A stretch of 13,063 bases of DNA, from NCBI GenBank assembly GCA_002314885.1, contig DCHT01000057.1, positions 15,981 to 29,043 of the forward strand, read 5' to 3'. The position numbers and the translations under genes were made by a program. The DNA comes from Bacteroidales bacterium UBA1745. Its GTDB lineage: Bacteria > Bacteroidota > Bacteroidia > Bacteroidales > UBA932. Under the pieces are notes generated by a model, which did no database searches, was not told the origin of the DNA, and saw only the letters and a program-made list of their open reading frames with translations. Below, in pieces: positions 7,792 to 13,063 of this stretch. How positions within the stretch are numbered: the first letter of the stretch is position 1; each line of letters begins with the position of its first letter.

Positions 7792-9564
7792 ATGGCAGCG
7801 GAGAAAGTCCAGAAATTCGGACGCAAGCTCAGTGCGATGGTGATGCCGAACATCGGTGCCTTCATCGCCTGGGGACTCATTACCGCCATTTTCATCAGCA
7901 ACGGATGGTGGCCTAACGAGCATATCGCGAAGATGGTTTCGCCTATGCTCAAATACCTGCTTCCAACCCTCATCGCCTACACTGCCGGCAAGAATGTGGC
8001 CGGCGTCAGGGGCGGCGTGGCCGGAGCGGTGGCAGCAATGGGTGTAATCATAGGCAGCGACACGCCTATGTTCATCGGCGCAATGCTGATGGGTCCGATA
8101 GCAGGTTATTTCATCAAATCCTGGGATGAGCTCGTGCAGGGCAAGATCAAGCCAGGCTTCGAGATGCTGGTGGACAACTTTTCACTCGGTATCATCGCAA
8201 TGCTCCTGGCCATTGCAGGATATCTCCTCGTGGGACACGCAGTCACCTGGCTGACCAACCTGCTCAGTTCAGGCGTCAACTGGATGCTCGCCCACAAGAT
8301 GAACCCTCTGCTTGCAGTCCTGGTCGATCCTGCCAAGGTACTCTTCCTCAACAATGCCGTCAACCACGGCATAATGACTCCGCTCGGCATCGAGCAGGCG
8401 GCCCAGATGGGTCACTCAATGCTCTTCCTGGTGGATCCGAACCCAGGCCCGGGCCTCGGAATCCTGCTGGCCTGCTGGGTATTCGGCAAGGGCTCAACCA
8501 AGCAGTCCGCACCTGGTGCTGCCGTGATCCAGCTTTTCGGAGGCATTCACGAGATATATTTCCCATACGTCCTTGCCCGTCCTATCCTTCTCCTTGCAGT
8601 GATGGTCGGCAATATATGCGCCCTGTCATTCTATACCCTTACCGACTTCGGCCTCGTGGCCCCAGCCTCGCCTGGCAGTATGATATCCATCATCCTGATG
8701 TCGCCGAAGGGAACTGTCCTGACAGGTATAGCGGGCATAGTCATAGGTACGCTCGTATCCTTCCTGATCGCCTGGCCTATCGTCAAGCGCAGACCGGACT
8801 TTCAGGGCGGAGATGAAAACGTCCCTGTCAGCGGCGAACGCAAGGCATTCAGCGGACGTATCAACAAGATTGTATTCTCCTGTGACGCAGGAATGGGCTC
8901 CAGTGCACTCGGCGCGACCAAGTTCCGCAAGAGAGTGAAGGAGGCCGGACTGGCAATCGAAGTCACCAACAGCGCCGTGGACGCCATTCCTTCAGACGCA
9001 GACCTCGTCGTCTGCCAGAAGGTGCTCGCCGACCGCGCCCGCACCAATGTGGGCTACAAGGATGGAGAACCTGGCTGGGCTAAGGTGATGGTCATCACCA
9101 ACTTCCTCGAAGACCCTCAGCTGGACGAACTCCTTGCAGAACTCAGCGGCGTCCTCCAGCCTTGGAACGTCAAGACAGGACTTCCTTCAGAATCCAAGGA
9201 GGAAGCCATCCGCAGGGCCGGCAAGATGCTGGTCGACAGCGGCTGCGTGACCCTCGGATACGTCAACGCAATGGTCGAAAGGGAGAAACTCCAGAGCACC
9301 TATATGGGTATGGGAATCGCCATCCCTCACGGAACGTCGGAGGCCAAGAACAAGGTCCTCAGAAGCGGCGTCGTGGTGCTCCAGTATCCTGACGGAGTCG
9401 ATTTCGGCGAAGAAAAAGCCAATCTCGTCATCGGCATCGCCGGTGTCGGAGACAGCCATATGGACATAATTGCAAAGATCGCCGGCTCGCTTGAGGACGA
9501 GGAACTGCTCGAGAAACTCAAGACCTGCGAGAATCCTGAAGAAATATATAACGCTCTCAGATAA
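7792..9564 (+). CDS. mtlA: Mannitol-specific PTS permease, fused IIC-IIB-IIA
   Basis: This 590-residue cytoplasmic-membrane transporter imports and phosphorylates mannitol to mannitol-1-phosphate. The IIC channel domain (about 1-340) has many hydrophobic segments and the signature GGIHEIYFPYV, with E254 matching the mannitol-binding Glu257 of E. coli MtlA. The IIB domain (about 357-450) has the phospho-cysteine loop SCDAGMGSSALG with C364. The IIA domain (about 455-590) has the phospho-histidine H513 in AIPHGTSEAK. All three phosphotransfer or binding sites are intact. The E. coli protein is 637 residues, and the shortening appears to be in the linkers. The IICBA fusion is the proteobacterial arrangement, whereas many Firmicutes have a separate IIA. 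Its stop codon overlaps the HPr start (TAATG), and ptsH and ptsI follow, so the whole phosphate relay is encoded together. PTS permeases are uncommon in Bacteroidales, which makes acquisition by transfer plausible, although base composition looks like the neighbours. Confidence 0.96.
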   Translation: MAAEKVQKFGRKLSAMVMPNIGAFIAWGLITAIFISNGWWPNEHIAKMVSPMLKYLLPTLIAYTAGKNVAGVRGGVAGAVAAMGVIIGSDTPMFIGAMLMGPIAGYFIKSWDELVQGKIKPGFEMLVDNFSLGIIAMLLAIAGYLLVGHAVTWLTNLLSSGVNWMLAHKMNPLLAVLVDPAKVLFLNNAVNHGIMTPLGIEQAAQMGHSMLFLVDPNPGPGLGILLACWVFGKGSTKQSAPGAAVIQLFGGIHEIYFPYVLARPILLLAVMVGNICALSFYTLTDFGLVAPASPGSMISIILMSPKGTVLTGIAGIVIGTLVSFLIAWPIVKRRPDFQGGDENVPVSGERKAFSGRINKIVFSCDAGMGSSALGATKFRKRVKEAGLAIEVTNSAVDAIPSDADLVVCQKVLADRARTNVGYKDGEPGWAKVMVITNFLEDPQLDELLAELSGVLQPWNVKTGLPSESKEEAIRRAGKMLVDSGCVTLGYVNAMVEREKLQSTYMGMGIAIPHGTSEAKNKVLRSGVVVLQYPDGVDFGEEKANLVIGIAGVGDSHMDIIAKIAGSLEDEELLEKLKTCENPEEIYNALR

Positions 9565-9836
9565 TGACAAGCAGAACTATCACAGTGACAGCCCCTAACG
9601 GCCTGCACGCACGTCCTACAGGCGATCTCGTAAAGCTCGCCAAGGAACTCGCACCGACAAAGATCACCCTCGCCACCGAGGTAAAACTTGCTAATGCAGC
9701 AAGTATGATTTCAGTTATCGCGCTCGGCCTCAAGAACGGAGCAAAGGTAGAAATCCGCGCTGAAGGTGCTGATGCAGCAGCTGAAGAGGCAGCAGTAAAG
9801 GCGATCGGCGACTTCATCCTTTCCATAAACGACTAG
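9564..9836 (+). CDS. ptsH: PTS phosphocarrier protein HPr
   Basis: This 90-residue soluble phosphocarrier accepts phosphate from enzyme I and passes it to the IIA domain of MtlA. The active-site motif NGLHARP holds His15. The second landmark region, AASMISVIALG, has Ser47 where Firmicutes and E. coli HPr carry the regulatory-site Ser46. No HPr kinase gene is in the window, so regulation by serine phosphorylation cannot be judged. Length is typical (85-90). The ATG shares its A with the mtlA stop codon (TAATG), which suggests translational coupling, and enzyme I starts only 3 bases after its stop. Confidence 0.96.
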   Translation: MTSRTITVTAPNGLHARPTGDLVKLAKELAPTKITLATEVKLANAASMISVIALGLKNGAKVEIRAEGADAAAEEAAVKAIGDFILSIND

Positions 9837-9839
9837 GAA

Positions 9840-11537
9840 ATGAAACATCTGCGCACCGAAGCAAAGGGAACCGGTATCTGTATCGGCAAGGCATACGTAG
9901 TTGGCAATCAGAATGTTGAAGCCACGACCGTATGGTCTCGGTGCGATTTCAAGACCGCCCTGAAAAGGACCCAGACGGACCTGGAGGCATTGGCGGCAGA
10001 CAGCGACATCTTCGCCGCCCATTACGAGATGTCCCAGGACGAACTCATCGTGGACACCTTCAACGAGATCAAGGACGATTTCATTGACGACGAGACCGCC
10101 TGCCGCGAATCTATGGAGACGATATGCTCTATGTTCGAGTCCGTAGATGACGAATATCTCAGGGCCAGGGCCGATGACGTGCGCGATGTATTCGGCAGGA
10201 TACTCAACTACATAGAGGGCAAGAGCAGGAAGAACCTCTTTGATGGCATACCTGCCGGTGCAGTGATAGTTGCGGATAATCTGACCCCATCTGACACGAC
10301 TTTGATCGACCTGGACGCCATTGGAGGCTTTGTCACCGAAGGCGGCAGTTCCACCAGCCACGTCTGCATCATCGCATCCGCACACGGAAAACCGGCAGCA
10401 GTCGGAGTACAGGCCTGCACAACTGAAATACAGACGGGCGACCTGCTGATTGTGGATGCATTCGAAGGACTGATCTTCGTCAACCCGGAAAAAGAAGTCA
10501 TAGAGGACTACACAGGCAAGATGGAAGCCTTCAATCATCCATCAAAGCAGTGGAATGGCGAGAAACTGTTTGCTCCTGACGGACGCGAACTGCACGTTTA
10601 CGGAAACGCGGGAAACCCTTCCGATGTAGAAAGGGCCATCCAGAGCGGTGCTGATGGAATAGGTCTCTTCAGGACCGAATTCCTCTATATGGAGTCAAAG
10701 GAAGACTTCCCATCCGAGGAAGTTCAATTCGAAGCATACAAGAAAGCGGCCCTAATCTGCGGGGACAAACTACTGACTATCAGGACATTGGATATCGGTG
10801 GCGACAAGGCGCTCAGTTACTGGCAGGGCGAATCGGAAGAGAATCCGTTCCTGGGCAAGCGCGCGATACGCATCTCCCTCTCAATGCCGGAGATGTTCAA
10901 GACTCAGCTCAGGGCCATCCTGAGAGCGAGCGCTTTCGGCAACATTCGCGTAATGTTCCCTATGATCTGCCTCGAAGCAGAACTCGATGAAGCACTTGCA
11001 CTCCTGGAAGAATGCAAGAAGGAACTCGATGCCGAGGGCACTATATATAATAAAGGTATAGAGGCCGGCATTATGATCGAAACGCCTGCCTCCGTGCTGA
11101 TAGCAGATGAACTCGCGCGCAAGGTTTCCTTCTTCAGCCTTGGCACAAACGATCTCACTCAATACGTGATGGCAGCTGACCGTGGCAATGCCTCCGTTGC
11201 CCGATACTATGATCCACTCAGCCCTGCAGTGCAGAAGGCTATCCGCCTCACAATCGAAGCCGCCCACCGAGCCGGCATCGAATGCTGTATGTGCGGCGAG
11301 CTCGCCGGCAACCCACGAGTGGCTCAGACCCTCATCTCCTACGGCCTGGACAGTTTCTCCGTCTCCGCCCCCGCCGTCACCCTCATCTATGGTGATAATG
11401 GCGAAGGCTTCACTATTGCAGCCTACTGTATGCTCGGCCTCTTGGCAGCTTCGCTCCTCATCGGCCTGATCGGCATGCCTAATACCCGTGGCAAGTCGCT
11501 CGATCAGATCACCCGCGAGCGCTATGGAGAAATCTAA
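9840..11537 (+). CDS. ptsI: PTS enzyme I with its C-terminus replaced by a transporter tail (chimera)
   Basis: Enzyme I takes phosphate from PEP and gives it to HPr. The N-terminal phosphohistidine domain has H174 in GGSSTSHVCIIAS. The PEP-binding barrel has GADGIGLFRTEFLY, GGDKALSYW, MFPMI, the SLGTNDLTQY metal/PEP loop and the catalytic C485 in CMCGELAG. The protein follows the family up to GLDSFSVSAPAVTLI, ending at residue 516. From Y517 to I565 it no longer resembles enzyme I, but has a hydrophobic helix (about F524-M546) and the tail NTRGKSLDQITRERYG, typical of MFS transporter ends. E. coli enzyme I has roughly 45 residues after the matching point, so the last helices, which contribute to barrel closure and dimer stability, are missing. 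Total length (565) looks normal, so the swap is easy to miss. Activity is uncertain. Frame is kept through the junction near 11388. The cause may be a rearrangement or an assembly error. Confidence 0.9.
   Translation: MKHLRTEAKGTGICIGKAYVVGNQNVEATTVWSRCDFKTALKRTQTDLEALAADSDIFAAHYEMSQDELIVDTFNEIKDDFIDDETACRESMETICSMFESVDDEYLRARADDVRDVFGRILNYIEGKSRKNLFDGIPAGAVIVADNLTPSDTTLIDLDAIGGFVTEGGSSTSHVCIIASAHGKPAAVGVQACTTEIQTGDLLIVDAFEGLIFVNPEKEVIEDYTGKMEAFNHPSKQWNGEKLFAPDGRELHVYGNAGNPSDVERAIQSGADGIGLFRTEFLYMESKEDFPSEEVQFEAYKKAALICGDKLLTIRTLDIGGDKALSYWQGESEENPFLGKRAIRISLSMPEMFKTQLRAILRASAFGNIRVMFPMICLEAELDEALALLEECKKELDAEGTIYNKGIEAGIMIETPASVLIADELARKVSFFSLGTNDLTQYVMAADRGNASVARYYDPLSPAVQKAIRLTIEAAHRAGIECCMCGELAGNPRVAQTLISYGLDSFSVSAPAVTLIYGDNGEGFTIAAYCMLGLLAASLLIGLIGMPNTRGKSLDQITRERYGEI
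11388..11537 (+). pseudogene. 3' remnant of an MFS sugar transporter gene, fused in frame to ptsI
   Basis: The last 49 codons of the enzyme I reading frame encode YGDNGEG, then one hydrophobic helix (FTIAAYCMLGLLAASLLIG), then GMPNTRGKSLDQITRERYG before the stop. A final membrane helix followed by P-x-TRGKSLxxI is the usual end of sugar-porter-like MFS proteins and has no counterpart in enzyme I. Codons here include more T-ending ones (ggt gat aat, act att) than the upstream ptsI part, closer to rhaD. Since rhaD is next, the donor may have been a rhamnose permease gene (inference). The family call rests on one helix and one motif. Confidence 0.7.
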
Positions 11538-11542
11538 TTATT

Positions 11543-11602
11543 AGTTGAAAGATTAAAGTTGAATGTAAATAGTTGAAAGTTGAAAGATTAAAGTTGAATG
11601 TA
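11543..11602 (+). repeat. Degenerate heptad array based on AGTTGAA, with an exact 25-bp direct repeat
   Basis: AGTTGAA occurs at 11543, 11557, 11571, 11578 and 11592, all in the same 7-base register. AGATTAA at 11550 and 11585 and TGTAAAT/TGTAGTT at 11564 and 11599 fill the other slots. The order of heptads makes an exact 25-base direct repeat, 11543-11567 and 11578-11602, with a 35-base (five heptad) offset. The array begins 5 bases after the ptsI-chimera stop codon and lies in the spacer before rhaD. I see no TAnnTTTG promoter element in this spacer. Confidence 0.85.
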
Positions 11603-11690
11603 GTTGGGTAGGTTTAAGTTAGTATGTAGTTCTTTGCAGAGTAAACACTATACAACTGAAAAACATAAGAACTGCTTTCAACTTTCAACT
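11571..11690. repeat. 16-bp perfect inverted repeat in the rhaD leader
   Basis: AGTTGAAAGTTGAAAG at 11571-11586 is exactly complementary in reverse to 11675-11690, with 88 bases between the arms. The right arm continues the heptad pattern on the opposite strand (TTCAACT at 11677 and 11684, then TCAAACT at 11691). In RNA the arms could pair and close a large loop ending 27 bases before the rhaD start codon. The arms are A/T-rich and no T-run follows directly, so it does not look like an intrinsic terminator. Confidence 0.8.
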
Positions 11691-11717
11691 TCAAACTAAA
11701 CTCTTATAATTATAAAT

Positions 11718-12539
11718 ATGAGTAGTATTCTCGACGGTCGTCCAGGCCTCAAGGCTGTGGTCGATCAGATTGCAGAGGTGACCGGTTACCTCTGGCAGAA
11801 GGGATGGGCCGAGCGTAATGGCGGCAACATCACCGTAAACGTAACCGAATTCATGGACGATGCCTGCAAGGCTATGCCTGCCATCGCTCCTGTCAAGCAG
11901 ATCGGTATGACCCTCCCACAGCTGAAGGGCAAGTACTTCTATTGTAAAGGTACGGGCAAGCGCATGCGCGACCTCGCTAAGGAGCCTATGCAGAACGGTT
12001 CTATCATCCGTATCTGCGACGATTGTGCTTCGTACGAGATCATCGCTGATTGTCCTGTTGCTCCTACTTCGGAGCTCCCAACCCACCTGGCTCTCCAGAA
12101 CTATCTTCTCGAGACCGGTTCGTGCTACAAGGCAACTCTCCACACCCACCCTATCGAGCTCGTGGCTATGAGCCATATCCAGCGCTTCCTGAAGGGTGAC
12201 GAGATGACTAAGGTCCTCTGGAGCATGATTCCTGAGACGCTTGCTTTCGCTCCATTAGGCATTGGCATCGTTCCTTACGCTATGCCTTCTGGCATCGAAC
12301 TCGCTGAGTCTACCCTCGAGCAGATCAAGAAGCACGACGTGGTCCTCTGGGAGAAGCACGGTACTGTGGCTGTCGGCCAGGACATCATGGATGCCTTCGA
12401 TCAGACCGACGTTCTCTGCAAGGCTGCCAACATCTACATGTGCGCCCGCAATATGGGCAGCGAACCAGATGGCATGACTGCCGAAGCCATGAAGGAGGTT
12501 CAGGATGTTTTCAATCTTCCGAAAACTCGTCCATGTTGA
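11718..12539 (+). CDS. rhaD: Rhamnulose-1-phosphate aldolase
   Basis: This 273-residue class II, zinc-dependent aldolase splits L-rhamnulose-1-phosphate into dihydroxyacetone phosphate and L-lactaldehyde, the last step of phosphorylating rhamnose catabolism in the cytoplasm. Against E. coli RhaD (274 residues), the matching landmarks are ERNGGNITV, the phosphate-site region FYCKGTGKRMRD, PTSELP with the catalytic glutamate E119 (E. coli E117), and the zinc ligands H142 and H144 in LHTHP and H214 in EKHGTV. Late in the protein, GIGIVPYAMPSG is also conserved. It starts at 11718 behind an A/T-rich leader and ends just before a strong terminator, so it is the last gene of its transcript. The other rhamnose genes (kinase, isomerase, permease) are absent from the window. 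The only possible relic is the transporter tail fused to ptsI upstream, which suggests that the gene was cut off from its original operon. Confidence 0.95.
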   Translation: MSSILDGRPGLKAVVDQIAEVTGYLWQKGWAERNGGNITVNVTEFMDDACKAMPAIAPVKQIGMTLPQLKGKYFYCKGTGKRMRDLAKEPMQNGSIIRICDDCASYEIIADCPVAPTSELPTHLALQNYLLETGSCYKATLHTHPIELVAMSHIQRFLKGDEMTKVLWSMIPETLAFAPLGIGIVPYAMPSGIELAESTLEQIKKHDVVLWEKHGTVAVGQDIMDAFDQTDVLCKAANIYMCARNMGSEPDGMTAEAMKEVQDVFNLPKTRPC

Positions 12540-12543
12540 GAAT

Positions 12544-12570
12544 AAAGGGTGCTGAATGGCACCCTTTTTA
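12544..12570 (+). terminator. Rho-independent terminator after rhaD
   Basis: A perfect 9-bp stem (AAAGGGTGC at 12544-12552 with GCACCCTTT at 12559-12567) closes a 6-base loop and runs into a T stretch at 12565-12569. It begins 5 bases after the rhaD stop codon. This is the only convincing intrinsic terminator in the window. Confidence 0.9.
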
Positions 12571-12578
12571 ATTCTCAT

Positions 12579-12615
12579 TGCAGGTTGCCTCCTGCAGGGC
12601 CCAATTTCCCATTGG
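12579..12615. repeat. Two small adjacent stem-loops
   Basis: TGCAGG at 12579-12584 pairs with CCTGCA at 12591-12596 around a 6-base loop. CCAAT at 12601-12605 pairs with ATTGG at 12611-12615 around a 5-base loop. Both are perfect but short, and chance formation cannot be excluded. They sit between the rhaD terminator and the larger hairpin at 12621. Confidence 0.45.
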
Positions 12616-12620
12616 AAGGG

Positions 12621-12655
12621 CACCACTCTTTTGTCCATGACACAAAAGAGTAGTG
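12621..12655. repeat. Long hairpin, 14-bp stem with one mismatch
   Basis: CACCACTCTTTTGT at 12621-12634 pairs with ACAAAAGAGTAGTG at 12642-12655, 13 of 14 positions matching, around a 7-base loop. It is not followed by a T-run. The flanking bases to about 12790 are non-coding in appearance and contain a further possible weak hairpin (GGGCC at 12699 with GGCCC at 12727). My impression is that this is part of an interspersed intergenic element, but I cannot confirm other copies. Confidence 0.65.
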
Positions 12656-12855
12656 GGAGAAAAAGTCGGGGCTTACGCTTCGGTTGGCTATGAAGAATGG
12701 GCCTCAGTTGTTTCGAATACGAACTCGGCCCTTTTCTGCCGCGTGCGATGGCCTCAAACACGTATTCTCTCCTGCCTGATGCTCCATCCTTCATAACGCC
12801 ACCTTCTCTATGCCCATCATCCACCCCACCTCTTGTCACTCGTTCCTCACAACAA
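12656..12855. other. Gene-free stretch, no convincing coding sequence
   Basis: This lies inside the roughly 520-base gene-free right end (12540-13063). The open frames crossing it on both strands lack a recognisable domain, have no promoter element or sensible start context, and run through hairpins. I see no tRNA, rRNA or riboswitch. Beyond the weak GGGCC/GGCCC hairpin at 12699-12731, nothing definite can be assigned. Confidence 0.6.
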
Positions 12856-12889
12856 GAGTACCCCTCCACTCTTGGAGGGGTAATGAATC
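12856..12889 (+). repeat. Palindromic repeat, left copy of an inverted pair
   Basis: This copy has a perfect internal hairpin: TACCCCTCCA at 12859-12868 with TGGAGGGGTA at 12873-12882 around CTCT. The whole 34-base unit reappears in reverse complement at 12987-13018 with a one-base deletion and a few mismatches. The mobile-element class, if any, is unknown. Confidence 0.75.
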
Positions 12890-12895
12890 AGTGGG

Positions 12896-12951
12896 CGATG
12901 TGGGATGCAGGATGCTGGATTATGGATTCAGGATGAGGGATTAAGGATATC
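12896..12951 (+). repeat. Heptad tandem array GGATNNN
   Basis: GGAT occurs at 12903, 12910, 12917, 12924, 12931, 12938 and 12945, exactly every 7 bases, with changing triplets between (gca, gct, tat, tca, gag, taa, atc). A degenerate eighth unit, CGATGTG, precedes it at 12896. It sits between the two arms of the inverted palindromic repeat. It is too short per unit, and lacks spacers, to be a CRISPR array. Confidence 0.85.
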
Positions 12952-12986
12952 TGCAAACCGTTATACCAACTACCGTGGGCGGAGCA

Positions 12987-13018
12987 GAATCATTCCCCCT
13001 CAAGAGTGAGGGGTACTC
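12987..13018 (-). repeat. Palindromic repeat, right copy of an inverted pair
   Basis: Reverse complement of the unit at 12856-12889 (both begin GAGTACCCCTC when read in the same sense). It forms its own hairpin, CCCCTCA at 12996-13002 with TGAGGGG at 13007-13013, loop AGAG. A further small hairpin (TCAGC at 13024-13028 with GCTGA at 13032-13036) and a G-rich run follow before the window edge, so the element may continue beyond it. Confidence 0.75.
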
Positions 13019-13063
13019 GAAGATCAGCAAAGCTGAGCGAGAGGGGGGAGTTGATTGGGCATA

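Noticed and set aside
11182..11469. Plus-strand frame overlapping the enzyme I end, considered as a frameshifted true C-terminus of enzyme I
   Set aside because: The translation is Ser/Pro/Ala-rich with no enzyme I features. The frame in use carries the good motifs on both sides of the junction, so the change is a fusion, not a frameshift.
11571..11690. Inverted repeat as an intrinsic terminator for the mannitol operon
   Set aside because: The 88-base loop, A/T-rich arms and absence of an immediately following T-run do not fit a rho-independent terminator.
12255..12869. Minus-strand open frame of about 200 codons over the end of rhaD and the downstream spacer
   Set aside because: Half of it is antisense to rhaD, and it runs through the rhaD terminator and several hairpins. 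There is no recognisable domain or promoter.
12697..12936. Plus-strand open frame of 79 codons in the right-hand spacer
   Set aside because: It has a Ser/Pro-rich translation without a domain, no upstream -7 element, and it covers repeats and part of the GGATNNN array.
12896..12951. Possible CRISPR array
   Set aside because: The 7-base period with a 4-base core is far below CRISPR repeat and spacer sizes, and no cas genes are present.

Overview
The window looks like a chromosomal segment of a fairly GC-rich member of the Bacteroidales (phylum Bacteroidota). Gene starts lack Shine-Dalgarno sequences and have A/T-rich leaders. Several intergenic gaps carry the Bacteroidota -7 promoter element TAnnTTTG. 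One gene encodes a typical Bacteroidales lipoprotein with YD-like repeats. The genus cannot be fixed from the sequence alone; a gut or rumen Rikenellaceae- or Cryptobacteroides-like lineage is only a guess.

Layout. (1) Positions 1-1376, minus strand: the N-terminal 458 residues of threonyl-tRNA synthetase (thrS), running off the left edge. (2) 1377-1516: a divergent promoter region. (3) 1517-2482, plus: a membrane-bound family 2 glycosyltransferase of the polyprenyl-phosphate sugar transferase type. It converges, with only 4 bases between stop codons, on (4) 2487-3323, minus: a YD-repeat-like lipoprotein. (5) 3429-11537, plus: a tightly packed seven-gene operon with gaps of at most 14 bases: mtlD, a GlpT-type organophosphate antiporter, two glycerophosphodiester phosphodiesterases, a fused mannitol PTS transporter IICBA (mtlA), HPr (ptsH) and enzyme I (ptsI). 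(6) 11538-11717: a heptad-repeat spacer. (7) 11718-12539: rhamnulose-1-phosphate aldolase (rhaD), followed by a clear intrinsic terminator. (8) 12540-13063: a gene-free stretch full of hairpins, an inverted repeat pair and a second, different heptad array.

How the genes work together. EI and HPr pass phosphate from PEP to MtlA, which imports mannitol as mannitol-1-phosphate, and MtlD oxidises that to fructose-6-phosphate. The middle of the operon is a self-contained glycerophosphodiester module: two exported phosphodiesterases could release glycerol-3-phosphate outside the cytoplasm, and the GlpT-like carrier would import it by exchange with phosphate. A complete, self-sufficient PTS is uncommon in Bacteroidales, and its pairing with glycerophosphodiester scavenging is the most system-like feature here.

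The most striking anomaly is at the end of the operon. Enzyme I is normal up to about residue 516, then the frame continues into 49 residues that look like the last membrane helix and tail of a major facilitator superfamily sugar transporter (GKSLDQI signature). The next gene is rhaD, so the simplest reading is a rearrangement, or an assembly chimera, that joined the 3' part of ptsI to the 3' end of a permease gene from a rhamnose operon.
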